Assembly (NCBI GenBank): GCA_947561395.2 | Contig: OX387190.1 | Span: forward strand, 13,634,858 to 13,698,857 | DNA from: Buxus sempervirens | Lineage: Eukaryota; Streptophyta; Magnoliopsida; Buxales; Buxaceae | Direction: 5' to 3' | DNA: 64,000 nucleotides | Shown: positions 41,461-51,783 of the stretch, in pieces | Layout of the letters: each line of letters starts with the position of its first letter | Position numbering within the stretch: the stretch's first letter is position 1 | The notes under the pieces: model-generated | Databases searched by the model: none | What the model was told of the DNA's origin: nothing | What the model saw: only the letters and a program-made list of their open reading frames with translations | Translations under genes and position numbers: made by a program

Positions 41461-43185
41461 TGAGTATGCGGTTTGGGCCCAAAAAACCAAGAAAGGCCAA
41501 AATGGCCTCGGGATTTAGCTCGGCTTCTCTCCAGGGTATTTCAGTAGTCATGTGGGCCCCTGTGTGGGCCCACAGTGGTTCAGGGAATGGGGGATCTCCC
41601 CACTTTGGTTTCTCTTGGGATTTCGCAGCAGGGAAATGAGGGGGAGCAGGGGAGATTGCTTCCTTTCCATTGAGCCACCTACAGCAGCTAAACAGGGACC
41701 AAGTAGTCCCTGTTTTTGCCGTTTAATCCACACAAACCAGCAAGCTTAAAAGTCAACGAGAATCCCTCAATTCAAGGCTTAACATCTGCTTTAGTCCTAG
41801 ACACGCACACGCATGCTTTCACACACACTATGCATGGGGCAGAAGTGTTATGAGGTTTGCTCATGCTAGGACAGCAAAGGGCATGGGGTAAGGGATCATG
41901 TTAACACTATCAAAACAGCAAACAAATAGATACAAAAAGTAACATGTTACTAACCCTATTCAAAGGCATGCCAAAGGATGGAAATAACCCAAAAGGATGT
42001 AGGGAAAAGAGTCCTTCATGCATGGCTCTATTGGGTATAAAGTGGTAAGAAAGGAGAACAAGACTGCTGCTGTCTCCTACAGCAGCTCTCGTAGGTCATC
42101 ACCCGAGGGATTACGAGGTGAGGGGGCATGCTAAGACCTTAGCACAGTAAACAAAGAGAGGAAAGGGAACATGTTAATGCACATTCAACAAAAGAGATGA
42201 CACGCCGATGAATGAATCAACAGCATGTTAACGACCTGGACAGCAACCAAGTGAGGGGGAAAGGGAGCATGCAGTAAATTAAGACAATAAAATACAAAGA
42301 AGGGGGGCGGGGCGGGGGGGGGGTGCTATTGTCACCCACAGCAGCTCCAGATTCCATGGTGAAGGGAGGTACAGGGGAGATATACATCCCAGAAAAATAA
42401 AGGAAAGAAACCTCACCCCAACTCATGCATGCCTTGCCACACACCAAATACCCAAATCTGCACATCCAAGCACGCATCCACCATGGCACACAAAGGGAAG
42501 AGGACACGACCAGCAAAGGAACACCCAGAAAAATTACGAAAAAAGTTGAGAAAAGAGAAAAATCAAGAAGGGTAATGGAGGGTTATTTCAAGGGTACATT
42601 AGATGAGTTAACTGTGGGGAACATGCTCCCTCAATAATGAAGCCAACCATACACAAACTACAACAGCAAAAGTTTAAAGATGTACATTAGAAACTTCTCA
42701 CTCTCCCTTGAAAATAAGTGTGCTTCCTCTTTTACCTTTGGACTACTTCCAGGCTATGAAATGGATAGTGAAGGCATGGAGATCCCATGGAAAAGTTGCT
42801 TAAAACCAACTAGAGACTACATCTTCAAACGTCATGCAAAGAGACCCATTTTTATATATGTAGCGTAAAAGATGGTGACGAACAATACCTGGGGGTTTTA
42901 GGACCCTCTTGAGGTGTGTAGACTCCCCTTTGAGGTAAAACAATAGCTAGACAGTCCTTTTCCAGCAACAACAGTAGATATACCTCCTCTTGTTGGGGTA
43001 AAAATGAAGAGGAAGAGGGAAAGGAAGGGTTGGAACCACCTTAAGGTGTTGTAAGGGGGTTATGGAAGCAAAAGGAAGGTTTTCGGATCAGAGGCAATGG
43101 GGGAGAAGCAGTGGAGATTAGCCAAGAGAAGCCAAACTCTGTCCCATGTTCGGATTTTGCTTTCATAAAAAACTAGGACAAAACC

Positions 43186-43350
43186 GCATACTTAGTACAG
43201 TTTGGTCGAAAATGAATAGTAACCGCACATACTGTGCGGTTTGGTCAAAACCGTAAGGTATGTGCGGTTTTGGCCCGGTCTTTTCAGCAATGATTAGGGG
43301 ACAAACTCGCGCAGGCACAGTCTGACGCACCATGCAACCGTACTGTAAGT
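43186..43350 (-). repeat. C4 U3 stem-loop cluster (AACCGCAC / GTGCGGTT)
   Basis: AACCGCAC (43221-43228), loop ATACT, GTGCGGTT (43234-43241), perfect; flanked by decayed copies AACCGCATACTTAGTACAGTT and AACCGTAAGGTATGTGCGGTT. Confidence 0.8.
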
Positions 43351-44859
43351 ACAGTTACTTTCAGATTTGCCTTTTTCTCTCCCCTTTTTTGGTTGAGTTG
43401 ACTGTTGGGGCAACTCAGCTGCCCACTCGGACGAATTAGACTTCCCCAATTTTTATTATTTCTCATTTATCTTAATTAGTTCAATTAAGATATTTCAACT
43501 TTGCCCTTGGGACTGTTTTGCTCATATCTTCTCCATTCAGGCTCCGATTCTAGCAAACTCAGTTGCGTTGGAACTGTGTCGGGATTCTCTATCCACTGGG
43601 ATGAAGCAAGGTGGTCAATTATCAGTTGATTAAAAGTCAACTTTTGCCCCCTCAGGGTTTGACCTTTCAGCTAGGGTTTTCATTTTCAGCAATTCTGGGG
43701 GTGAAAAAATGAGGTGCTGACACCGCAATTGCACTTGAGCATTTACGACCACTCATGCAAAACTTTAGCATATTTTCTGGGTTTTTTTATTTTCTGAAAT
43801 ATAAAATATTTTTTATAGTTTTAATTGTTTCTAACCATCATAACTTCATTCTAAATCACTTCTAAAACAATTCTAATCTATTCTCATCAATTATATATTG
43901 ATCTAAAATTTCGTACTTAAATAAATCTTTTATGATCATCACTTTTCTTGATTTCTATTAAAGTATATGAAAACAAAACCATCTTAGAATATTCTCAACA
44001 CTTTAAACCAAGATCTGAATTTAAACAAACCAAGATAAAACATCTAAATTGTAGCACCCCAGAACCAGGTCTGCCCTATCACGGCATTGACCCATCCTCG
44101 AGACCTACTTATGAGCCCGAAAGAACCTAATTAATACAATTAACCTGACAATTACAAGTAATCATCAGAGTGCATAAGCTAAAGAAGCGTGGAATACAAA
44201 ATTTCCATCATCACCTTTATAATAACTCCAAAAGATGATATCTATGTATACAAAAAGGCAACTAAGATGCTCACAATCTCTCTCTCACATGTATATTCAT
44301 ATACAAAGGTGATAATCTAAAGGTAGCTCTCAAGTTTATAAGTCCAAAAGGAATATTTACAATCCCATTTATAGTTTCAAAAACTAAAGACAATAACATC
44401 ACAAGGAGAATCCTACTATGGGTGGTAGTAATAGTCCTCGGGCCTGTAATCTAGATCTCCCTCAATCTCTGCTCCAATATGTGACTCACCAAGAGGATCT
44501 GAAAACAAATCCGGTAAAACAAAACATGCGTGCGATGAAAGTCCCAGTAAGCAACAAAAATGCATGTATAGAAACAGTTTATGCAGTTTTATAACATCAT
44601 GATAATATTCACATAAAGCGTAAATCTCAAGTCAAAGTATCTCAATCAGATAACACATGAAATTAGTTCAATAAAAGTAATCAAATACTGCAAGCATGTC
44701 TTGTTAGGACTCGTGGGTTAGCGTGTCTCTAAATTAGATTAATGACCACTACCCATTTGCCACCTACACGACTTATAAAGAGAGGCCTAGTTAGGGATAT
44801 CTCAGCAAGCGCATCATCTACATATGGGCTGGCAAGTTACAACCAAACTAATAATCAAG

Positions 44860-45270
44860 GCCAAGTAGAATACCCCATCCACTGCCGAACCATACCATAT
44901 GAATCACAATAGCATCCCATCCATACCCCACGGCGGGTGGTTGCCACAGCATCTCTATGCCCCAAAAGGGCCTCATTGATACCCCACAGTGGAAAGCTAT
45001 ATGGACAAAGACATTAAAGCTAAGAAGCCAACACTAACACACTAACTAGACTCACTATGGATCTACACTAAAAACAATGTCCAATTAGATGACTCACAAT
45101 TCAAAACAAACCATTCAAATCCATGAGTAAAACCAGTGCTTCAGTTCACAAACCAAAGCCAAGTTGAATTCCCCATCCACTTCCAAATCATAATATATGC
45201 CAAGTGGAATTCCCATCCACTACCAAATCAACCGAGGCCAAGTGGAATTCCCCATCCACCGCCAATAAAA
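44860..45270 (-). repeat. B2a repeated stem-loops around ATTCCCCA
   Basis: Five or more copies of AAGTGGAATTCCCCATCCAC-type units: stem GTGGA/TCCAC, loop ATTCCCCA, some with stem mismatches. A related form CCATCC...GGGTGG around ATACCCCACGGC lies near 44920-44943. This is the B2a counterpart of the hairpin arrays of B1 and D2. Confidence 0.6.
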
Positions 45271-45894
45271 CCATAGGCCAAGAGCCTTGTTAAATCACAT
45301 AAGAGTTTTTCAACCTCGCTTTCATAAAATCAAATCAAGCAAAAGAAATACCAAAAAATCCTCAAAATACATATTCGATGAGTGGGATAGTCTTAGGATT
45401 CCCAATAAAGTCACCATACCAAAAATCAAAGGATTCCGAGACAAATTTTTCGACCTTGAAAAATATTCCAAGTCTGATTAAAAATGTTGAATTTTTGGGT
45501 ATATGATATTTTCTAGACAAATCTACTAGGAGTTTCGGGCTCAAATTTGGATCGTAGTCTAATGAATGGTAAATAAAGTTTTTGAAATTTTATGGGCTTC
45601 TGAATCACTGATTTGGGTATCAAACTCAAAAAGTGGTTTTTGATGAAAATCGGGCAAAAACTGGAATTTTAAGCATGAACTGGAAATTTGACTTTTTATT
45701 GGTAAGGAATTAGGTCTTTGGAGTATTTTTAGTGATTCCAAATAGGGGGTAAAACCTTATTTACATGTAAAGACTTAAGTAAATGGAAACTTAAAATACA
45801 CATGACTTAAGGAATAAGGATGTTGTGTAGGAGGTTTAGGTTGTTTGGGAAACTGCTGGGGAAGAAAAGGGTGAAGAACTGTCAAAATAAGGTT

Positions 45895-46030
45895 CACGAT
45901 TAGCTTTCACGATTAATCGCCCCTGGCGATTAGCTCCCACGATTAGATCCGCGATTTGTCGCCGACCTAATCCTGATTCGCAATTAGCCTCACGAGACTA
46001 ATCATGTTCCTAACAGAGACTATTTTTGGG
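45895..46030 (-). repeat. B2a palindrome cluster (CGATTAATCG)
   Basis: CACGATTAATCGCCCCTGGCG and variants CGATTAGC, GCAATTAGC recur about six times. The same word is at the same place in B4 (59366-59525). Confidence 0.7.
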
Positions 46031-46689
46031 CGTTTTGGCTCAGGATTAATTGCCACCTCAGGTTTTGAAATATTTTTGGCTATTTTTTGATACCAAACCC
46101 ATATAAATCATATCTAACCTTTCTAACACCAAATGGGATGATCATAAACATCCGAACATACTTAAAAACACCTTCCAAGACAGAAATTCATCCTAAATCC
46201 TCATAAACATAAATCCAACACATGAAACACATTCAAAATACCAAACTCAAACCATAATCTAAAATATGATCAATGTAAGTTGTAAATCCATAGCAAATCA
46301 ATAGAAAACCAAAACAAGATTGTGACACAACAAAAAACCCTACGAATTTTAGAAGCAAAAACCCACATGTAAGATCATTTCCTCAAATAAATCAAACCCT
46401 AGAGAGAGAATACGAGTTTTGGTAATACATTTTGTTTTGAAGGGTTTGCTACTTGTTTAATGGAGAAGCTTACTTCTTTTTAATCTCTCCTCTTCCTCTC
46501 CTTCTTCTCCTTCTTCTTCAACCTTTCAAACAAGCTCACACACTTCTCCTTATTTTATACATTCAATACAAGAGAAAGGGTTCTCAAAACACTTAGAATA
46601 TTAGCTAGGGCATCCTTTTATATGCCCTAGTTTTGATCTTTCAAATTTGCCCCTCAACAAAGCCTTTATTCCACTAAATCCTTAGGGTG

Positions 46690-47150
46690 TACCTAAGGCA
46701 TACTAGGGGGGTATCTTAGTGTTAAGTGGGGGGGGGGGGTACCTTAGTGTTATTTGAGTGGTACCTTGGTGTTTCAAGGGCTTACCTTAGTAATTCCAAG
46801 GGGCACACTTTAGGTATGCTTGGGGGGTGTACCTTAGTTATATAAGAGGGGGTATTTTAGTTAGACAAAGGGAGGTACCTTAGTTACATAAGGGGGTACT
46901 TTAGTTATACAAAAGGGGGCACCTTAATTATATAAGGAGGGTACTTTAGTTATACAAAGGGGGTACCTTAATTATATGAGGGGGTGTACCTTAGGTATAT
47001 TAGGGGGTACCTTAAATATAATTGGGAGTGTACCTTAGTTATATTGGGGGTGTACCATAGGTATATTAGAGGGGTACCTTGGGCATACTTGAGAGGGTAC
47101 CTTAGGTATACAAAGGGGGGTACTTTAAGTATATTTGGGAGGTACCTTAT
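46690..47150 (-). repeat. Degenerate minisatellite GGGGGTACCTTAGTTATAC, left block
   Basis: About 20 units of 19-25 bp built on TACCTTAG plus a G-run and TATA-like tail. It continues at 49945-50265 after B1, which is inserted inside a CCTTA of the repeat. Confidence 0.85.
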
Positions 47151-47495
47151 GTAGAACCCCAGTTTTGTGTAGAAAAAAAATAATAATAAATAATAAAATA
47201 ATAAAATGAAATAATAATAATAGAATAAAAATAAACAAATGATAACAGTAGATAAAATAAAAGTATACGCACATATGGATGTATGTACAGGTTAAATCAA
47301 CTTTATTATTGCTAGAAATTTGTGGTCATTAGGGTTAAAGAAAATGAGGTGGAAATATTTATACGTAGGTCATATTCGGATCGGAAATAAATAAAAAATG
47401 GGTCAATGGTTAAAATCCGGGAAAACCCTACACTAAGGAGGGGTAGAAAGGGGATTCCCAGGGTAAATGGTGAATTAGGTTAAACCCTCGCGGTG

Positions 47496-47504
47496 TATAA
47501 ATAG
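47496..47504 (+). promoter_or_regulatory. TATA box of B1
   Basis: TATAAATAG in GCGGTGTATAAATAGGTAAC. Confidence 0.75.
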
Positions 47505-48067
47505 GTAACTGATATAAATTTTCGGGGTTTTTTGGGGGAATGTTGTTGCTCTGAAATTAGGGCGGCTACTGTGGCGATTAGGGTTTCGCTGGGAAGAGAT
47601 GAGAACCGCAAGAGTTGCTAGGAGTTTATTGGAGTCGGATTTCTGCGGGTTATCTCTCTCGCGAGCAGAGGAATTGTTCGGCTACCATTTCATCTTCGCG
47701 CGCACCCGGAAATCGCGATCGGCCGAATGGGGAAGAAGCTGTTTTTCTGGGATTAAGCGCATACGGTGAGTAGCACTGTTTTACAACTGGGATTGTGTTT
47801 TTCTGTTTCTCTCGAGATTATTCTGATGCATGAGTATATATAAAGTGATTGTGTGAGTTTCTGGGTTTTTTCTGGTTTTCGGAAAGTTGCATGAACAGAG
47901 TCTCCGGATTGAAATTTTAATTGAAAATGAAAGTGTTTAGATTAATTTCAAATATGGTTGGGAAGTCTTCTGGGAGTATTAGGAGTGTACTGGAGTAGTT
48001 ACAGACCTTCACAAACCGGCCAGTCATGTACATCTCAAAATAACAGAGAAATGAAAACCACAGGGGG

Positions 48068-48345
48068 TATCCGCTCACCTCGCGCTCACCGGCGTTCACC
48101 TCGGAGGTAGGCGCCCCGTTAATAATGACTTACCGCCGATCCCGCGCCCACCTCGCGCTCATCTCGCGCGAAGTAGAAAACAAGGCGCCCATCTCGCGCG
48201 AATCTCACGCCACCTCACGCCCATCTCGCGCCCATCTCGCGCTCACCTAGCGTCGGGTGAGCGGCAGGTCGATTTTACCCATTTTCTTCACCGCCGACCG
48301 GCGCTCACCTCGCGCCCACCTCGATAGGTGAGCGGCAGACCTATT
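48068..48345 (+). repeat. B1 CG-rich palindrome cluster (CTCGCGCNCACC)
   Basis: About ten words CACCTCGCGC / GCCCATCTCGCG; best stem-loop GCTCACC (48241-48247), 8 nt, GGTGAGC (48256-48262). Same position downstream of the donor as the clusters of the other B/D LTRs, different word. Confidence 0.75.
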
Positions 48346-48941
48346 TTGCTTACCGAAATGGAATTTCTGATTTGACCAAGAGTATTTGCACTTCTTAGGG
48401 GTTAAACCACTTCACTATTCACTTGGTTAGGAACCTGGGAAACCATTTTGCCTATGAAATTAATAGAGGAAAATTTGTGAACATCTTATGAGTTTTAAGT
48501 TGAGTTTAGGTTGCTTATGAGTATTGTGCCGGACACCAAACTAGTAAGAGTTACCAGTTACTTTTCCTTGTTCTATACACTGTTTTGATTGAGAAGTTCT
48601 TGTATTTCTGGTTTCACTTGTTGGAAACTTTATACGTATTAAAAGGTTTTCTTTGGTATGAATGGATTGAGTTTTACTTTCATATGACTTGTGTTATGGA
48701 AATGAGAAAATACTGAATGTACTTGAGGTACTGCTTGGTCCAGAGGGACAGGTGATGAATTGTGATGAGTAGTTACATGATGTGGAATGAATGGTTTTGT
48801 TTTGATATTGAAATCGAGATTATACGATGTTTACTGTTTTGGTCTAGCTTGTCCTGGATCCAGAGTCTAAGCTTAGTAATGTGATGTTATTGTTGGTTGT
48901 TGAAATTGCATGGCCTTGTGTGTTGCCACGACCGGTGTAGA

Positions 48942-49369
48942 GCAGCCAGAAACCCTGAGTAGGCCTGGTTGTCAATGCAGAAACCCGGGGAGTAGGCCTG
49001 CATTGGATGACGAAACCCTGAGTAGGCCGTCATTTCAGAGTTTCCGAAACCCTGAGTAGGCCGGAACTGTGTACATGGAGGTGTGGAGTGTCTACTTGGC
49101 ATGTTTAATTTATCAACTAAACGATAGTCATGACATTGACCAATGTTGGTATTTGATTGTGGTTGACGTGATATGTTTTATTCGCTGGTTGTTGGTATTT
49201 ATGGTTCATGGAATATTGTTTACCGATTATTGGGTATTGTTCTTCCCGCCGGTGTAGAGCAGCCAGAAACCCTGAGTAGGCCTGGTTGTCAATGCAGAAA
49301 CCCGGGGAGTAGGCCTGCATTGGATGACGTAGTCATTTCAATATCCGAAACCCTGAGTAGGCCGGATAT
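48942..49369 (+). repeat. B1 array of seven hairpins: constant loop, changing stems
   Basis: Loop AAACCCTGAGTAGGC (AAACCCGGGGAGTAGGC in two). Left/right arms: GCAGCCAG 48942-48949/CTGGTTGT 48965-48972; TCAATGCAG 48972-48980/CTGCATTGG 48998-49006; ATGACG 49007-49012/CGTCAT 49028-49033; TTCCG 49042-49046/CGGAA 49062-49066; then copies of the first two at 49259-49289 and 49289-49323; ATATCCG 49341-49347/CGGATAT 49363-49369. Five different stems, each self-complementary (a few G-U pairs). The block 48937-49013 is repeated at 49254-49330. Confidence 0.92.
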
Positions 49370-49944
49370 ACATTTGGAGGCGTGGGCATGGTTATGAGAA
49401 GACTTTGTGTTATATGACATTGGTGTATCTGGAATTACATCTTGAGATACGAAATTATGGTTATTCGCTATGTTGTTGTTAGTTAATCTTTATTTTATCG
49501 CATTCTTCGGGATTGGAAACGGATTGTTATTGTTTGACTTACCTGATGGTTTTCCCGCACTGATATGAATTGGATTATTGAAGTTTAGTCGGCTTATTCG
49601 GAATATGCGTATTATCGTCATTGTGCATGGTTATAATCGTGGCATGTTTTAGAACTGAAATAAATGTATTTGTGCATGCATGTGCTGCTCACTGGGATAT
49701 TCGTATCTCATTCCGTATTGTTTTGTTTTGTTTTCAGCTGCTCCTGGAAAGGACGATACTTGCGGGTAGTTACTTGGTCATGTGAGTTTTATTTCAGTTT
49801 GGGGAATATTTTAGCGCACTCTGTTATATAGTTATTGTTGCATTCGTGTTTTTCCTTCACTCTGATATTGCGATCCTGTGTTTTATAATAACCTCTGGAG
49901 ACGAGTTACGGGTTTTTCATGTGACTCGGATCCGGGGCGTTACA

Positions 49945-50265
49945 CCTTAGGTATACAAATGGGGTATTTTAAGTATATTTAAGAGGGTACCTTAGGTATA
50001 ATTGGGGGATACTTTAGGTATACAAGTGGGGTACCTTAGGCAATACAAGTGGGATACCTTAGGTAATACTTGGGGTTACTTTAGGTATTCTTGGGAGATA
50101 CTTTAGGTACACTTAAGAGGTACCTTGGGTACACTTGGGTAGTAATTTGGGTACACTTGGAAGGTACTTTAGGTATTCTTAGGAGATACTTTAAGTATTC
50201 TCAGGAGATACTTTAAGTGTACTTGGGAGGTATACATTTGGTTTACTTGGGGGGTGCCTAGGTGT
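49945..50265 (-). repeat. Degenerate minisatellite, right block
   Basis: Continuation of 46690-47150 beyond B1: units such as GGGGTACCTTAGGCAATACAA and GGGAGATACTTTAGGTAT. Confidence 0.85.
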
Positions 50266-50737
50266 ACTTGGCCCAAATTAGTGTTAATGAGGGTTTAAAA
50301 ATGATCTAGAAGTGTTGCAATTTGATTTTGGGCTCAAAACAAGAAATCTGAAAATTTTGTATTGGACGCACGAACGTTAAAGTTGGACGTACGGGTGTTA
50401 AACCTTTATCAAATGGTTTCTATAGAATTCATCTCAACGTACGATTCAAGGTTCACACGTCAAGGCTAGTTTTCACATTTGACTTCACTTTTTTAGAATT
50501 TGATTTCCAATTCATTAGAACTACTTTAAGGGTATCTTAGCCAATTGAAATTAAGACATAACATTAACTAAGCTTACCTTAATAACCTTCAATAAAGTTC
50601 AATTTGATTTCCCCAAATCCTTAAGCATGATCCACATCCACCTCACCTCCATAACACAATTACTTAATTAGTCTAATAATCCCACTTAAATTAATTAAAG
50701 TTAGTAATTAAGATATAATCTGGGTTGGGGTTTTAAA
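50266..50737 (-). mobile_element. B2a U3 segment with a second word cluster
   Basis: No gene. At 50345-50460 the words GGACGCACGAACGTTAA, GGACGTACGGGTGTTAA and AACGTACG recur, preceded by a TTTTGGGCTCAAAAC block also found before the D4 cluster (63565). Possibly a fragment of another LTR. Confidence 0.45.
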
Positions 50738-51783
50738 TAAATCATACGGAAAATATGAAATTCCTCCAGTTTTCAAAGTGTTTGCTACTTGCCTCAACAT
50801 ATGAAATCCTTCTTTCAAATAAACCCGAATGTTCATCCACTTTATAAAATTTTTGCACCACTCTAGGCATCTCCAAATTAAATCTGCACCGTTCAGATTG
50901 AAGCCCTACAAGTCACGAACATAATCTCCAAATTTAAGGTTGATCCAACGGTTGAAATTCTCCAAATCTCAGTTTGATGACTGCTAGTCAAAATTCTACA
51001 GCACTCCTCCAAAAGTATCTTGTTTTCTTCTCTCTTTCTCTCTCTATATTTTCTAATCGTGCAAGGTCTTATTTCTCCCTTCTATTCTCCATACGTTTGG
51101 GATATTGAGAAACCCAAATCCTCCTATATTTCTCTCTTTTATAGATTCACCTAATTAGAAGTTCTAATTGGATTTGGATAATACTTAACTTTCTCATTTG
51201 CATATCTTTCCTTAATTCCCTTTCTAATCCAATTTCCTAAATCCTCTAGAATTAGAAACTCCTAATTTATTAATTTTCGCAATATTTATCATCCTTATTT
51301 TTAAATATTAGCTAAACACTTTATGATCTCCCATATTACTCAAATTAAGGCCTCTAAATAATCATAATTACAATTAGGCCATTTTTCCTTCTTTTAACCC
51401 TCAAATTACCCTCAAATTTATTATTTAAATCCATCTAAACTCAAATTTGGTCTAATTAAGATTCCACTTCTAATAATTAATTATTTTATTCTTTTAGGGA
51501 TTTTTAATAATTAGAAAATGACTAAAATGCCCTTTCTTTATTTTCCACACTTATGCATTGAATTTCTCCAAAATTTCCCAAATTCTAATTTTCTTCTTAT
51601 TTCTCTTCATAATTTGAAATTTAAATCCTAAATATTAATTCTCCGAATTTGTACTTATAATATAAATTTAAATTCCTATACTTGTTCCTATTTTCCTTTT
51701 CTAGATTTATTTATTCTTCTGATTCTCTCTAATTTAATTATTGATAATTTTTTTTTTACATTATGAAAATCCAGGATTCTACA

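Larger units (their letters stand above)
40890..43722 (-). mobile_element. C4: solo LTR, family C
   Basis: Bounded by TGTGCGCATG and GGTGCTGACA; flanks CTACA (40885-40889) and CCGCA (43723-43727), a target duplication in which the CpG has turned to TA on one side. Stem word ACCGC: upstream cluster 43186-43350, downstream hairpin 41438-41460. Donor CCCAG|GTATTG at 42888. No clear TATAAATAG (TTTTTATGAAAG in its place). Hairpin CCCGTC-TAGT-GACGGG near 41097-41112. A G-run of mixed GC lies at 42302-42326. No credible ORF. Confidence 0.88.
47766..49737 (+). other. Putative intron inside LTR B1
   Basis: Donor G|GTGAGTAGCACTG at 47765/47766; acceptor TTTTGTTTTGTTTTCAG|CTG at 49737/49738; 1972 nt. 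Donor context is shared by B3 (GAG|GTAGGTAGCA, 54114), B4 (GAG|GTAAATAGCA, 59873) and D2/D3 (GC donors). Acceptors are shared by B0 (155), D1 (8657) and B3 (52669). The hairpin array lies within it. Confidence 0.6.
47151..49944 (+). mobile_element. B1: complete solo LTR, 2.8 kb, with internal intron and hairpin array
   Basis: It begins TGTAGAACCCCAG (47151) and ends GGATCCGGGGCGTTACA (49944); CCTTA at 47146-47150 and 49945-49949 is a perfect target duplication. TATA 47496-47504; donor ATACG|GTGAGTAGC at 47766; CG-rich palindrome cluster 48068-48345; hairpin array 48942-49369; acceptor TTGTTTTCAG at 49737. Exon-like parts (about 47530-47765 and 49738-49944) hold no long ORF. There is no internal region or second LTR, so it is a solo LTR or an LTR-only non-coding element. 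Best-preserved member of the B/D family here. Confidence 0.9.
44050..50737 (-). mobile_element. B2a: B/D-family LTR in D2, itself split by B1
   Basis: It begins TGTAGCACCCCAGAACC (44050) and ends GGGGTTTTAAA (50737), a decayed GGGGTNTTACA; flanking TAAAT at 44045-44049 and 50738-50742 is a perfect 5-bp duplication. Minus-strand signals: TATA-like GTATAAAATAAGG (about 46548-46560), donor remnant AACAAGTAGCAAAC (about 46450), palindrome cluster 45895-46030, acceptor-like TTTTCAG near 44503. Its U3 carries a GGTACCTTAG minisatellite interrupted by B1. A second cluster of different words (GGACGTACG, 50345-50460) is not explained; B2a may contain part of another LTR. Confidence 0.65.
32278..51783 (-). 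mobile_element. D2: B/D-family solo LTR of about 3.3 kb, split by four insertions
   Basis: It starts TGTAGTGCCCC (32278) and ends GGATTCTACA (51783), flanked by a perfect target duplication TATGC (32273-32277, 51784-51788) that closes over 19.5 kb. Own segments: 32278-32289, 35130-36012, 39813-40889, 43723-44049 and 50738-51783; the rest is C2, C3, C4 and B2a. Minus-strand order: TATA-like TATAAAAGAG (about 51137-51145), GC donor GAG|GCAAGTAGCA (50792), palindrome cluster (43725-43750 and 40730-40840), loop-constant hairpins (35600-36000, 39840-40090), acceptor region near 35375. The acceptor AG has changed to AA. No coding sequence. Confidence 0.85.

Noticed and set aside
48887-49320. Minus-strand ORFs with repeated QAYSGF in B1
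   Set aside because: They are antisense translations of the hairpin array; the pairing stems explain the sequence better than codons do.
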